From assembly GCF_015221875.1 (NCBI RefSeq), contig NZ_JACYGY010000001.1:3946501-4010500 (forward strand): a stretch of DNA of 64,000 nt. Direction: 5' to 3'. Shown one piece after another: positions 26,938 to 36,910 of the stretch. The DNA comes from Dyadobacter subterraneus (GTDB lineage: Bacteria; Bacteroidota; Bacteroidia; Cytophagales; Spirosomataceae). Below the pieces are notes generated by a model. It worked only from the letters and a program-made list of their open reading frames with translations. It ran no database searches and had not been told where the DNA came from. The position numbers and the translations under genes are program-made. Every line of letters starts with the position of its first letter. Within the stretch, counting starts at the first letter, position 1.

Positions 26938-27483
26938 TTAGACTCTTTCAGGAGGCGGAGAATCCGGTAATAAAATTTCCTGATTCCAGCTGCATTGAAG
27001 ATGATTAAAAAAGACTTCTTTCAGTCGATGAATTGTTATGACTGGACTATCTAATGTAAGGCAATTTGATGATAAATAAGATTTGGAAAAATCAGTCAAC
27101 AGTTTAATGGCAAGACTTATGGGATGGGATGTTTTATTGACAGCGTAAACATCCTGCATGATCTCCGACAAAACGGTAAAACGCTGCCAGGCAGATTCAT
27201 TATTTTGAAAAGTGACAAACAATGTATCCTCCCGGTATACCTTGCCGGTAATGTTATAGAGCTGATCATCAATCCGGAAAAGTCCGTCAGAATCACTGAA
27301 ATCCTGAAAAAAGGATTCATTCGGAGCTGTGGAAGTAAATGCCTTCACTATATATTTTTCACCTCCCGCGCTATTTGACTCTGCTGTCTGGTAACCGAAA
27401 TCAAAACACAATACCGCGAGTGAAAGCCCAAACATATGTAGGGCCAGCAATACTACACATATGACACCGGTAAAGGTTTTCAT
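26938..27483 (-). CDS. Uncharacterised exported protein
   Basis: The 181-residue product starts with a hydrophobic signal or anchor (KTFTGVICVVLLALHMFGLS). The rest has a region with FRIDDQLYNITGKVYRED and a C-terminus rich in proline (LLPDSPPPERV). I recognise no family. The start at 27483 is preferred to an upstream start at 27537 because the hydrophobic segment then sits directly at the N-terminus. No operon partner is visible. Confidence 0.65.
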   Translation of the reverse strand: MKTFTGVICVVLLALHMFGLSLAVLCFDFGYQTAESNSAGGEKYIVKAFTSTAPNESFFQDFSDSDGLFRIDDQLYNITGKVYREDTLFVTFQNNESAWQRFTVLSEIMQDVYAVNKTSHPISLAIKLLTDFSKSYLSSNCLTLDSPVITIHRLKEVFFNHLQCSWNQEILLPDSPPPERV

Positions 27484-27746
27484 CAGCGATCGTTGAAGTC
27501 TATTAAAACTACGATGAAACACCAAATTCACAGCCAACCAAAGCGGGGATTAATATAAATTTAATCATAAAAATAAGAGGCATATAAAAATTTTCTTTTC
27601 ATATCCGCTCGGATTATGAGTTTTTGCGTTCTTATCTTTACAAAGTGTTTTAAGTATATTTCTCCCTCCGGTTCGCTTTTAGCTGGCAGGCACATATAAT
27701 TAAACCCACAAAAATTAATTGCATTTTCAGTTTCAGTCCGTTTTTT

Positions 27747-28235
27747 ATGATCAGAAAGTTTAACACTTTAAGTATTTTTTTATTCACCTTCTTTGCTTTT
27801 GGCGGTGTCACAAGCATGTTTTACAGCTGTAAAAGCGACGAACCCAATGTGGTGGCTTGCACTGAAGGCATTTTAAATTATCAGGAGCTAAGTGCGACAT
27901 CAGCCTTGTCACCCGCAGTTTTGGATACCAATTCAGTTGTAAATCTGGTTATAACTTCACAGCAGCAATACGAAAGATATATTGCAAACCGTAGTCAGGA
28001 AATTGATTTTGATTCAAAAATGCTTTTGGCAGGAAGTTATTTAACAGATTCGGCTGCACATGTAGTGAGTCAATTGATAACAAGCGATTGTGGCGCAGGC
28101 AAATTGTTATACCATATTGAAGTTGTTCGTACAAAAGGCAATCTTGCTACGAGGCAACATGTGGAATACTTTGCCATTGTTCCAAAACTTCCGGATGGAA
28201 CGCAGGTCAAATTTGAAGTTGCCTACAAAAAATAG
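27747..28235 (+). CDS. Uncharacterised lipoprotein
   Basis: The 162-residue product has a signal peptide followed by a lipobox-like SMFYSC with Cys28. The mature part has two further cysteines (VVACTEG and SDCGAGK) that could form a disulfide, and a beta-rich fold ending TQVKFEVAYKK. The layout resembles small protease-associated lipoproteins, but I cannot place it in a family. It converges on the arylsulfatase gene, with a long hairpin between. Confidence 0.7.
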   Translation: MIRKFNTLSIFLFTFFAFGGVTSMFYSCKSDEPNVVACTEGILNYQELSATSALSPAVLDTNSVVNLVITSQQQYERYIANRSQEIDFDSKMLLAGSYLTDSAAHVVSQLITSDCGAGKLLYHIEVVRTKGNLATRQHVEYFAIVPKLPDGTQVKFEVAYKK

Positions 28236-28242
28236 ATTATAA

Positions 28243-28304
28243 AATTTCACCAGTACGATTGCCGTCACAAGGTTTCCTGGACCGGCATTCATACTGGTGA
28301 AATT
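28243..28304. terminator. Long imperfect hairpin between convergent genes
   Basis: AATTTCACCAGTA at 28243-28255 pairs with TACTGGTGAAATT at 28292-28304. An inner TGCCG/CGGCA pair extends the stem after two 4-base bulges. It lies between the lipoprotein and arylsulfatase stops and probably serves both as terminator, though T-runs are short. Confidence 0.55.
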
Positions 28305-28324
28305 CAATTCAATATTTCTTTCAA

Positions 28325-30202
28325 CTATTTTTCCGCCTCCGATTTTTTCGGTTGTTCCACAGATCTTTGCGACAGGCGTCCTTTCAAAACATCATCCCAG
28401 GTAATGTAGGGATAGATATTATATTTTTTTGCCTGCTCTTCAAAAAGTGCTTTCAGTTCTTCCAGCTTTTTAGGATTTGTTTTGGCAAGATCGATTCTTT
28501 CGTTAAAATCCTCATTCAAATTATAAAGCTGCCAATCATTATTTGCCGGATTAGGTACGCTGATCGTACTGGCAAAAGTTCCTATGGAACCTGCGGCCGG
28601 CTGAAAAGCAAATCCGGCTTTCCATCCGTCCTTGTAAATAGAACGCGAACCGAAAATGTAATAGTACTGCACCTTATGACGTGAAGCAACTTTGGCGTCG
28701 TTAAAAGAATAAACAAGGGAGGTTCCCTGAATACTGTCCTGACGAATTCCACGAATAAATTCAGGAGCTTTAATGCCCGTAAATTCAAGTATTGTCGGTA
28801 AAAGATCGATCACATGACCATATTGATTGCGGATTTCTCCTTTGTCTTTGATGCCTTTTGGATAAAAAACAATTAAAGGATTTCGTGTTCCGCCTTCTGA
28901 CTGCGCATCCTGTTTCCAGTATTTAAAAGGTGTATTGGCAGCTTGTGCCCAACCCAGCGGATAATTTGCGTTGGTTCCCTCAGGTGTTCCTATTTTATCA
29001 ATCTGTGCAAGATTATTTTTAAGCTGATCGGCTTCTGACTGCGGAGCAGCAACTGCAGCCGCGGAAGGCCTGGCGATTACGCCACCCAAAGCTCCTTCCT
29101 TACTGGCTCCGTTGTCACCTATTACTACCAATATAAGTGTGTTGTCAAGCTGATTTATTTCTTTCAAATAACTCACAACCCGCCCGATTTCGTGATCCGT
29201 ATAAGTGAGATAACCCGCATATACTTCCATAAAACGGGCATACAATTTCTTTTCATCAGCAGAAAGACTGTTCCAGGCTTTGATGTTAGGATTGCGCTCG
29301 GGCAGCACTGCATTGGCCGGAATGATCCCCTGCTTTTTTTGACGTTCAAAAACCTGTTCCCTGAAAACATCCCAGCCGCCGTCGAATTTCCCTTTGTAAG
29401 GATCACTCCACGAGGTAGCCACCTGATGCGGCGCGTGTGTGGCGCCAGGAGAATAGTATAAAAAGAAAGGTTTATCCGGTGCCGCTTTTTTCTGTCTGCC
29501 GATAAAACTGATCGCTTTGTCTGTAATCTGATCGTTCAGGTGTCGGCCATCAGGTTTTACGTGAGCGTTGTCCTCAACCAGGTCAGGTTTGTATTGATCT
29601 GTTTGTGAGCCCAGGAATCCGAAGAAATGATCAAAACCTTTTCCGGAAGGCCAGCGATCAAAAGGTCCTGCATCACTTGCATCCTGATCGGGTGTAAGCC
29701 CGTATTTTCCCACAGCAAAAGTATTATATCCTGATTCTCTCAGAATTTCAGCGACTGTTCCCTTGTCCGAAGGAATTCTTCCATCCCAACCCGGATACCC
29801 AAAAGATGCCCAGGTATGCGAGAAACCGCCTTCATGAACAGAATGGTGGTTACGCCCGGTCAGAAGTGCCGCACGTGTTGGCGCACAAATGGCAGCCGTA
29901 TGAAAATTGGTATAGCGCAAGCCATTATTTGCCAGGCTATCGAAAGTCGGTGTATTAATAACACCACCAAAAGTACTGCTTGCTCCAAAACCCACGTCGT
30001 CAAGCAATATCCAGACCACATTAGGTGCACCGGCTGGCGCTTTAACCGGATTGGTCCAGACTTCTTTTGATTCTGCGGAAGTTTTGCCAACAACTCCTTT
30101 GAAAGGTTGCTGCTGCTGGGTAATGTTCTGTGCATAACCGGGCAGCAGAGCTGTTGCGGCAAGAAGTAATGCCGCGGTGAGTTTTTGTTTTTTTCTTTTC
30201 AT
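28325..30202 (-). CDS. Secreted arylsulfatase (type I, formylglycine)
   Basis: The 625-residue product has a signal peptide ending near GYAQ. The metal site is in NVVWILLDDVGFG (D68/D69), and the sulfatase signature ICAPTRAALLTGR carries C106 in a CxPxR motif, the cysteine form that a formylglycine-generating enzyme activates. VVIGDNGAS supplies further metal ligands. The length and C-terminal AEDDWELYNLxxD-like block (NDWQLYNLNEDFNERIDL) fit S1 arylsulfatases. It acts in the periplasm on sulfate esters. No maturase gene is adjacent. Confidence 0.94.
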   Translation of the reverse strand: MKRKKQKLTAALLLAATALLPGYAQNITQQQQPFKGVVGKTSAESKEVWTNPVKAPAGAPNVVWILLDDVGFGASSTFGGVINTPTFDSLANNGLRYTNFHTAAICAPTRAALLTGRNHHSVHEGGFSHTWASFGYPGWDGRIPSDKGTVAEILRESGYNTFAVGKYGLTPDQDASDAGPFDRWPSGKGFDHFFGFLGSQTDQYKPDLVEDNAHVKPDGRHLNDQITDKAISFIGRQKKAAPDKPFFLYYSPGATHAPHQVATSWSDPYKGKFDGGWDVFREQVFERQKKQGIIPANAVLPERNPNIKAWNSLSADEKKLYARFMEVYAGYLTYTDHEIGRVVSYLKEINQLDNTLILVVIGDNGASKEGALGGVIARPSAAAVAAPQSEADQLKNNLAQIDKIGTPEGTNANYPLGWAQAANTPFKYWKQDAQSEGGTRNPLIVFYPKGIKDKGEIRNQYGHVIDLLPTILEFTGIKAPEFIRGIRQDSIQGTSLVYSFNDAKVASRHKVQYYYIFGSRSIYKDGWKAGFAFQPAAGSIGTFASTISVPNPANNDWQLYNLNEDFNERIDLAKTNPKKLEELKALFEEQAKKYNIYPYITWDDVLKGRLSQRSVEQPKKSEAEK

Positions 30203-30936
30203 TTCCTGATAGTAAATTAATATTAATAAAGTGACAAGAAAATTTTTGCAGATTCAGTGTATCTGCAAAGGATTTTGCTGATCAGAATCTGGTGCTACGT
30301 TAAATGGACAAATACGCTAAGTTGTATACGTAAAAAATCCTTTCAGCGGTAAAGCCGACAGATTTGTCAGATTAAATTTGTAATGTTAAATAATGCTTAT
30401 TGGCGACAACAGACCTGATTGGATATTGCTGTTCTAACGGATTTGTTCCCGGAAGTACTGCAGCAATAAAAAGGAGTAAACGAAGAAGTGATTACCCGCA
30501 AATGTGCAGTTTGAGATGGCGGACAAAGTAAAAAATTTGTTTTCATAGGTAAACAATTATTTAGCTCTTGTCTGACTGGTGGTAATCAGGAAAACTATTA
30601 GTCTATTAATTATATAGACAAAGTAAAGTTACAATTTCTGGATTACCAAATCATTGTTCAAAATATAAATTCACATTTTAATGTTTTTGTACCCGCCACT
30701 CCTATCCGTTATGCTTCTTACAGTAAAATTTAATGAAAAGTATCGTAAATACGCCATCTTGGGATATATTTGGCAAGAATTTAGCGTGCTATTGCATGCC
30801 AGAATTTTTCATGATTTTTCTAAGTCAGCACATGGCCTGTTTATTATAGGTGATTGCATCTGAATAACTAGAAGATTATGTAGACCAAATTCCCGTGAAC
30901 CTCGTATTCTAAAAAATAATTTGCCAAGCAGGCTTT
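30203..30936. other. Long gene-poor stretch upstream of arylsulfatase
   Basis: About 730 bases between divergent genes. The only open frame (30681-30863, 60 codons) has no recognisable features and I do not support it. A small inverted repeat GTCTAT/ATAGAC lies at 30601-30619. Promoters for the sulfatase (leftward) and the receiver gene (rightward) must be here, but no full consensus is visible. Confidence 0.4.
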
Positions 30937-31332
30937 ATGAATTCAAAAACAATTTACCTGGCTGATGATGATCCCGACGACCGTTACCTTATTTGTGATG
31001 CAATAAAACAAATTGATCCAGGTATCAGGATTGTTGAAGCCGAAAATGGTTCTGATTTGTTATTTTCTATTCAGGAAAAACAACTTTCTTCCTTTGATCT
31101 GATTGTTCTGGATATGAATATGCCAAGAATGAACGGTCTGGAAACCCTAATAGCGATCCGTTCCAATCCGTTTTACGAAACCGTACCAACCATTATGATA
31201 TCTACCTCGGCGGATCCCCGGCTGGTAGAATCTGCATTCAGGGAAGGAATCGATGATTTTATTACCAAACCTACCAGCTTTGATGAATTCATGAATCTGG
31301 CGCATCAACTTGTTTCCAGGTTTAAAATATAA
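30937..31332 (+). CDS. Single-domain response regulator (CheY/Rcp1-like)
   Basis: The 131-residue product is only a receiver domain: acidic D10-D12 in YLADDDPDDR, phosphoacceptor D59 in IVLDMNMPRMNG, T/S in MISTSADP, and lysine in DFITKPTS. The DDDPDDR start is typical of the Rcp1-like regulators that pair with PAS or phytochrome kinases. The large PAS kinase 73 bases downstream is the likely partner. With no output domain, it signals by protein contact. Confidence 0.93.
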   Translation: MNSKTIYLADDDPDDRYLICDAIKQIDPGIRIVEAENGSDLLFSIQEKQLSSFDLIVLDMNMPRMNGLETLIAIRSNPFYETVPTIMISTSADPRLVESAFREGIDDFITKPTSFDEFMNLAHQLVSRFKI

Positions 31333-31405
31333 TTATGCCGTGTCAGGCATGAAAATTTTACACGGATGTCTATTTAAATTTTCAAATTAACAAATTACTC
31401 GACCG

Positions 31406-34255
31406 ATGAGTAACGGGCAGGAAATACCAAATAATAATCATGGACTAAATGAACGCCTCAGCGTAGACTTTGCACTAAAAGCGGCAAAACTTGGCGTTTG
31501 GGAAGTAAACCCTAAAACACGGATTGTACACTGGGATCAGCGGTGCAGGGAATTGTTCGGATTGGAAGATGATTACCTGCTTTTGGAAAACATTATTACC
31601 CACATCCACCCGGACGACAGCGGCTGGGTTGCCGTGGCCCGAAATCTGGCCATGACACCCGGATATTCAGGCGAATATGACGTTACTTACCGGACAATCG
31701 GGGCGAAAGACAAAGTTTTGCGTTGGGTAAGATTTACTGGAAAAGCAGAATATGACGAGCAGAATGTAATGACCCGGTTTTCTGGTGTCGCTCAGGATGT
31801 TACCAAAGAAAAGCTGCATCAGCAGCAGGTTCAAAAAAGTGAAGCACATTTTAAAGGCTTGATCCAGCAGGCACCTTTTGCCATCGCTGTTTACCGGTCC
31901 CGCGACCTGATTATTGATACGGCCAATCAGGCAATGATTGAGGTCTGGGGAAAAACGCCTGATGTGATTGGTACTAAATTATCAATAGCTCTACCTGAGC
32001 TTGAAGGCCAGCCTTTTATAAGTATTCTTGAAAATGTTTTTGATACAGGAGAAATCTATCAGACTGACCAGCAAGTTGTCGATCTCGTTGTAGATGGAAA
32101 GCTTCAATCATTCTGGTTTAAATTTACATACCAGCCGCTGACAGATACGGATGGAAAAGTTTATGCCATTTTAAATATGGCTGTTGATATTACCGAACAG
32201 GTTTTATATCAAAAAAGAATTGAAGAAAGTCAGCGGAAAATACTGGCTTCATTTGAGCAATCTCCGGTCGCAATTGCAATTCTCAGCAAGCAGGATCTTG
32301 TTTTTACAATGGCTAATCCATTTTATGGCGAGCTTGTGGGAAGGCCTTCTGACCAATTGATTGGCAAATCCATGCTGGATATCCTGCCCGAACTTCGTGG
32401 ACAGGGTTTTGATATACTTTTACAGCAGGTAATAGATTCCGGAATTCCTTACACTGCCATGGAAACCCCCGCAACTGTACTTCGAAACGGCAACCTGGAA
32501 ACGATTTATGTGGATCTTTCTTATCAGCCGAACAGAGAAACAGATGGAAGTATTTCAGGCGTTCTGGTGATAGCCACGCATGTAACTCAGCAGGTATTGG
32601 CCAGAAAAGAAGTTGAAAGCCGCGAATCTCAGCTTCGGTCCATCATTGCCAATGCGCCTGCCGCGATGGGACTTTTTGTTGGCCGTGATCTTATCATCCA
32701 GCTTCCTAATCAAGCTTTTATAGATATTGTTGGAAAAGGTGATGAAATTGCCGGAAAGCGACTTGCTGACGTAATGCCAGAATTGGAAAACCAGGCTTTT
32801 CTTCAAATACTGGATGATGTATACACCACCGGAAAAATGTTTCAGAGTCCCGGGGCACAGGTGAATATTGTCAGGAATGGTGTAATGACACATAATTATT
32901 ATAACATTACCTATTCTCCACTTTTTGATGAATCCGGAAATGTTTATGCGATTCTCGATATTGCCATCGATGTAACCGAACAAGTCAAAGCACGTCAGCA
33001 GATTTCCGATTCCCAGCAGCAGCTGAGCGGAGCGATCGAACTGGCTGAACTGGCCACGTGGAGTCTGGATATTAATGCCGGAAAATTTATTTATTCGGGG
33101 CGCTTTATGGACTGGCTTGGGCTGGATGAAGATTATCTCAATGAAAAAGAAGCCTATAATCCTATTCCTGAACAATACAGAAAATTTGTTGAAGATGCAG
33201 TCAACGAAGCTATCAAACCCGGGGCTTCCGGTATCTATAAAAATGAGCATCCAATAATAAACCGTATTACGGGTAGAAGAAGAATTATACAGGCACAAGC
33301 GCGGGTTTTTTATGATTCAGAAGGAAAACCGGCTCTGTTGAGCGGTACCGCACAGGATGTTACCGAGCAGCGCAAACTTCAGGTCACACTCGAACAGCTT
33401 GTACAGCAGCGGACAGAAGAACTTGAAACTGCAAATGAGGAGTTAACTGCGACAAACGAAGAACTTGCTGCGATTAATGAAGAGTTTGCTGCTACTAACG
33501 ACGATCTGGCGGAAGCGAATCATCTTTTAAATCTTTCCAATCAGAATCTGGAACAATTTGCTTACATCGCCAGTCATGATCTTCAGGAGCCTCTGCGCAA
33601 AATACAGCAGTTTGGTGATCTTCTTAAAAAGAAATATGATTCACCTTCCCAAGATGCGCTCATTTATCTGGACCGGATGCAGTCCGCTGCCACCCGAATG
33701 TCCGCGTTGATTACCGATCTGCTGACCTATGCCAGAATCTCGAACAATCCGCAGGATTCGCAAAGGATTTCACTGCATGAAGTTTTAAGCATGACGCTGT
33801 CTGATCTGGAATACACGATTCAGCAAACGCAGGCAGAAATACAGATAGATCAGCTTCCGATCATTAATGGTGATAAGGTTCAGCTGGGACAATTGTTCCA
33901 AAATCTGGTCAGCAATGCTATTAAATTTCGTGATGCGGGAAGCTTACCAAGAATTCATATCAGATCAAGATTAATAAAATCAACAGAAATCCCACCGCAC
34001 GTGAAACCTACGCGCTGGGCATCTTCCTATCATTTGATTTCAGTAACAGATAATGGAATAGGATTTGAACAACAATATGCCGACAGGATTTTTCAGGCTT
34101 TTCAACGTCTTCATGGCAAAAGTGAATTTGAAGGCACTGGGATTGGATTGGCGATTTGTGATAAGGTAGTAGCAAATCATGGAGGCGCAATTACAGCAAC
34201 CAGCCAACCTGGCCAGGGATCGGTATTTGAAATTTATTTGCCGTCAGATTTATAA
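31406..34255 (+). CDS. Multi-PAS sensor histidine kinase
   Basis: The 949-residue soluble kinase has five PAS domains starting near residues 25, 148, 278, 409 and 539. The middle three are close tandem copies (compare VWGKTPDVIG, LVGRPSDQLIG, IVGKGDEIAG). A coiled coil of repeated ETANEELTATNEELAAINEE type units follows (about 665-715), then HisKA with H724 in ASHDLQEPLRK, and HATPase with LVSNAIKFRD, VTDNGIGF and GTGIGLAICDK. No membrane helix is present, so it senses cytoplasmic signals. It is probably co-transcribed with the receiver upstream, and a strong terminator follows. Confidence 0.93.
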   Translation: MSNGQEIPNNNHGLNERLSVDFALKAAKLGVWEVNPKTRIVHWDQRCRELFGLEDDYLLLENIITHIHPDDSGWVAVARNLAMTPGYSGEYDVTYRTIGAKDKVLRWVRFTGKAEYDEQNVMTRFSGVAQDVTKEKLHQQQVQKSEAHFKGLIQQAPFAIAVYRSRDLIIDTANQAMIEVWGKTPDVIGTKLSIALPELEGQPFISILENVFDTGEIYQTDQQVVDLVVDGKLQSFWFKFTYQPLTDTDGKVYAILNMAVDITEQVLYQKRIEESQRKILASFEQSPVAIAILSKQDLVFTMANPFYGELVGRPSDQLIGKSMLDILPELRGQGFDILLQQVIDSGIPYTAMETPATVLRNGNLETIYVDLSYQPNRETDGSISGVLVIATHVTQQVLARKEVESRESQLRSIIANAPAAMGLFVGRDLIIQLPNQAFIDIVGKGDEIAGKRLADVMPELENQAFLQILDDVYTTGKMFQSPGAQVNIVRNGVMTHNYYNITYSPLFDESGNVYAILDIAIDVTEQVKARQQISDSQQQLSGAIELAELATWSLDINAGKFIYSGRFMDWLGLDEDYLNEKEAYNPIPEQYRKFVEDAVNEAIKPGASGIYKNEHPIINRITGRRRIIQAQARVFYDSEGKPALLSGTAQDVTEQRKLQVTLEQLVQQRTEELETANEELTATNEELAAINEEFAATNDDLAEANHLLNLSNQNLEQFAYIASHDLQEPLRKIQQFGDLLKKKYDSPSQDALIYLDRMQSAATRMSALITDLLTYARISNNPQDSQRISLHEVLSMTLSDLEYTIQQTQAEIQIDQLPIINGDKVQLGQLFQNLVSNAIKFRDAGSLPRIHIRSRLIKSTEIPPHVKPTRWASSYHLISVTDNGIGFEQQYADRIFQAFQRLHGKSEFEGTGIGLAICDKVVANHGGAITATSQPGQGSVFEIYLPSDL

Positions 34256-34277
34256 CATACGACTGGATTAAAATTGA

Positions 34278-34316
34278 AAATATGTCCCTTTCAAAGCTGT
34301 TGAAAGGGACATATTT
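34278..34316. terminator. Bidirectional terminator
   Basis: A perfect 17-base stem (34278-34294 with 34300-34316) with a 5-base loop AGCTG, between the PAS kinase stop and the convergent alcohol dehydrogenase stop. Confidence 0.85.
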
Positions 34317-34318
34317 AT

Positions 34319-35476
34319 TTATGGCTTTAAAACAACTTTGACACAATCTTCTTCTTTTTCCTGGAAAATCTTGTATCCATGCGCAGCATCTTCCAAAGAT
34401 AAAGTATGGGTAATAATATCGTCCAATACTACTTTTTCTTCTTTGACAAGATCAATTAAATGATCGATATAATTCAGAACCGGCGCCTGTCCCTGTTTGA
34501 TCGTTATACCTTTGTCAAAAATCCGGTGCATTGGAAAATTGTCATAAGTAGATCCATAAACACCCACAATAGAAACAGTCCCCATTCGGCGTACAGCTTC
34601 GAAACACATTTCGAGTACTTTTGGTGAACCTACTTCAAAGTTAATGGCTGCTTTTGCTTTATCAAGAAATGATCTTTCCGGCTCAAAACCGACTGCATCC
34701 ACGCATACATCTGCTCCCCTGCCACCGGTCATATCACGTATAGCCTGAACGACATCTACTTCCTTAGGATTAAGTGTATCAACTTTGTTAACCCTTTTGG
34801 CTTTATCCAAACGGTAATTAAGCGGATCAATAGCAATTACGCGACTTGCACCATTAATCCAGGCAGCTTTCTGAGCCATTAACCCTACCGGACCGGATCC
34901 GAAAATCGCAACTACCTCACCACCTTTTAATTGCGCCCAGTCAATTGCCGACCAACCTGTTGGAAAAATATCTGTTAAAAATAATACCTGCTCATCGGTC
35001 ATGTTATCCGGAACAATCCGGGGGCTGATGTCAGCATAAGGTACGCGTACGTACTGTGCCTGTCCGCCGGAATATCCACCGTACAAATCTGTATATCCAA
35101 ATAATGCGCCACCCTTTTGATCCAGCATATCGCCGTTGGGACCATAATGTTTGAAGTTAGAATTCTCACAGGCCGGCGAAGCTTCATGTTTACAGAAAAA
35201 GCATTGTCCGCAGGAAATCGGAAAGGGCACCACTACACGGTCTCCCTTTTTAAGATTAGTAATCGCAGAGCCAACTTCCTCTACAATTCCCATAAATTCG
35301 TGACCCAAAACCATATCTTCTTTTTGAGGTACAGAACCACTCATAATATGAAGATCTGACCCACAAATGGCCGTGGATGTTACTTTAAGAATAATATCTC
35401 TTGGATCAAGGATTTCCGGATCCGGAACGTTGTCCACGCTAATATCGCCTGGTTTGTGAAATACGGCTGCTCTCAT
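34319..35476 (-). CDS. Zinc-dependent alcohol dehydrogenase (formaldehyde-dehydrogenase-like)
   Basis: The 385-residue medium-chain dehydrogenase has the catalytic zinc ligands C38 and H59/E60 (VLGHEFMG), four structural-zinc cysteines (C89, C92, C95, C103) and the Rossmann motif VAIFGSGPVGLMAQ. The length and the insert near PNGDMLDQKG match the glutathione-independent formaldehyde dehydrogenase-like subgroup. It oxidises an alcohol or aldehyde with NAD(P); the substrate is not certain. It is a single-gene unit. Confidence 0.9.
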   Translation of the reverse strand: MRAAVFHKPGDISVDNVPDPEILDPRDIILKVTSTAICGSDLHIMSGSVPQKEDMVLGHEFMGIVEEVGSAITNLKKGDRVVVPFPISCGQCFFCKHEASPACENSNFKHYGPNGDMLDQKGGALFGYTDLYGGYSGGQAQYVRVPYADISPRIVPDNMTDEQVLFLTDIFPTGWSAIDWAQLKGGEVVAIFGSGPVGLMAQKAAWINGASRVIAIDPLNYRLDKAKRVNKVDTLNPKEVDVVQAIRDMTGGRGADVCVDAVGFEPERSFLDKAKAAINFEVGSPKVLEMCFEAVRRMGTVSIVGVYGSTYDNFPMHRIFDKGITIKQGQAPVLNYIDHLIDLVKEEKVVLDDIITHTLSLEDAAHGYKIFQEKEEDCVKVVLKP

Positions 35477-35741
35477 AAAATTGTTTTTAGTTTTGATGAT
35501 TATGTAGCTACTGACAACAACTATACCACAATTACAAATCCTGTGGCCCGGTAAAACATGTAGAATTGATTCCTTTCATAGGGATGTAGATTTGTAAAAA
35601 ACACTAAACTCTGCCCGAAAAAAGTAAGACCTGCCCCTCTGGTTTTTTAAGTTTGATATGAACAAATTTTACAATAAGGTGGTAAAAAAGTTGAAATTCG
35701 TTGAAACTATAATGCTCGTATTATTGAGTTTTTGCATCAAT
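35477..35741. other. Intergenic region, no gene seen
   Basis: AT-rich leader region of the dehydrogenase gene. No open frame of note, no repeat and no complete promoter consensus is visible. Confidence 0.4.
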
Positions 35742-35789
35742 AAAAAAGGATCAGCAAATCACTTTACATGATTTACTGATCCTTTTTTA
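35742..35789 (-). terminator. Terminator of the alpha/beta hydrolase gene or both flanking transcripts
   Basis: An inverted repeat with AAAAAAGGATCAG on the left and CTGATCCTTTTTT on the right, continuing inward (AAATC/GATTT) past one mismatch. A and T runs flank it on both sides. It lies 28 bases after the leftward hydrolase stop. Confidence 0.75.
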
Positions 35790-35816
35790 TTTAAATTAAC
35801 CAAACAGGTCAGTCAA

Positions 35817-36623
35817 TTATAGAACAACGTGTTCCTGATGCGTTTCAACCCAGTTGTATACGTAGGAAGCAACTTCTTCCCAACCCGGTTCACCGCAGAT
35901 ATAATGAGAACGGCCCTCAAATTCCTTGTAAGAAGTTAGTCCGCTGACATCATCTGTATATGCCTTACTATTTTTTTCTACCAGCTCGGTTGGTACAATC
36001 TGATCTTCTTTTCCACTGACAAAAAGCAAAGGTACATGCGGCATATCGAGATCAATATGGCCGGATGGTCCAAGGCACCCTCTCAAAACATTGCGGCTAT
36101 CATGCGTTGCAAATTGCTCAAAAGCCACTTTGGCCGATGCTTCATCCAGCGTATTACAAAAACTTTCGTGGAAACTTTCGGGAGTTTGAAAAAACGGTTC
36201 ATCGCCTTTGAAAGGATTAGCTATCGCAGATACGTTTTTGAAAAATGGCCAGTCAAGTGTCATCATCATATTTGGAGCAACAGAACTAACTGGCACGCCA
36301 AGACTTGCAAGATTGCGGCTCACAAAAATTTGTGTTAAAAGCCCTCCTACCGAATGTCCTGCTATTATAGGTTTTTCATTAACATCAGGATTATTTCCAC
36401 CCGCTGCAATTACAGCAGTTTCCATTGCCGCAATCACATCATCCAGCATCAAATCACCTAAACCCGATGGAGGATTACTGCGCAGTTGCGAAGGTTCTCC
36501 TGCATGATCGGGCCAGGCCGGGGCCGTGCAGTTATATCCGCGTTCTGAAAAATAAGCAATCCATTTTTCCCAGCTTTTGGGATTCTGGAACATTCCGTGT
36601 ATAAAAACTATGTTCTTTTTCAT
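35817..36623 (-). CDS. Alpha/beta hydrolase
   Basis: The 268-residue product has the oxyanion HGM motif near the N-terminus (IVFIHGMFQNPKSWE), the nucleophile elbow GHSVGG (S91) and a C-terminal histidine in EGRSHYICGEPGW; an aspartate in VSGKEDQIV is the likely acid. No signal peptide is present, so it is cytoplasmic. It acts on an ester, thioester or C-C bond not defined by the sequence. It is a single-gene unit. Confidence 0.9.
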   Translation of the reverse strand: MKKNIVFIHGMFQNPKSWEKWIAYFSERGYNCTAPAWPDHAGEPSQLRSNPPSGLGDLMLDDVIAAMETAVIAAGGNNPDVNEKPIIAGHSVGGLLTQIFVSRNLASLGVPVSSVAPNMMMTLDWPFFKNVSAIANPFKGDEPFFQTPESFHESFCNTLDEASAKVAFEQFATHDSRNVLRGCLGPSGHIDLDMPHVPLLFVSGKEDQIVPTELVEKNSKAYTDDVSGLTSYKEFEGRSHYICGEPGWEEVASYVYNWVETHQEHVVL

Positions 36624-36910
36624 AATAATTTAGTTTGATGAAGTTTAAAGCCGATTTAAAAAATCAGACCAGAAACGGCTCAGTATACTTATTTGAAATT
36701 TTTCCGGAAGTTTTACAACCTCGAAGAATGAATTAAAGCGTTGAAGAATGGAAAAATGCACGAAGATTCATATTGTTTGCAACCAAATTCAAATCGCCCG
36801 TGTCCCTTCATTCACTGATTAATTTATCAGCCGCCAGGTAGCTGACACTACATTTGCCGGTTTTTAAAGTCAGTTTTATATTGATACACCACCTGACAAA
36901 TCATAATTGA

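Noticed and set aside
30681..30863. 60-codon frame upstream of the receiver gene
   Set aside because: No features, no promoter and atypical composition in an AT-rich spacer.
32555..33298. 247-codon open frame antisense to the PAS kinase
   Set aside because: Lies wholly inside a well-supported kinase gene and its translation has no recognisable domain.
33400..33540. Repeated GAA/GCN-rich sequence in the PAS kinase considered as a DNA repeat
   Set aside because: It encodes a coiled-coil NEELxA repeat in frame; it is protein structure, not a separate repeat element.
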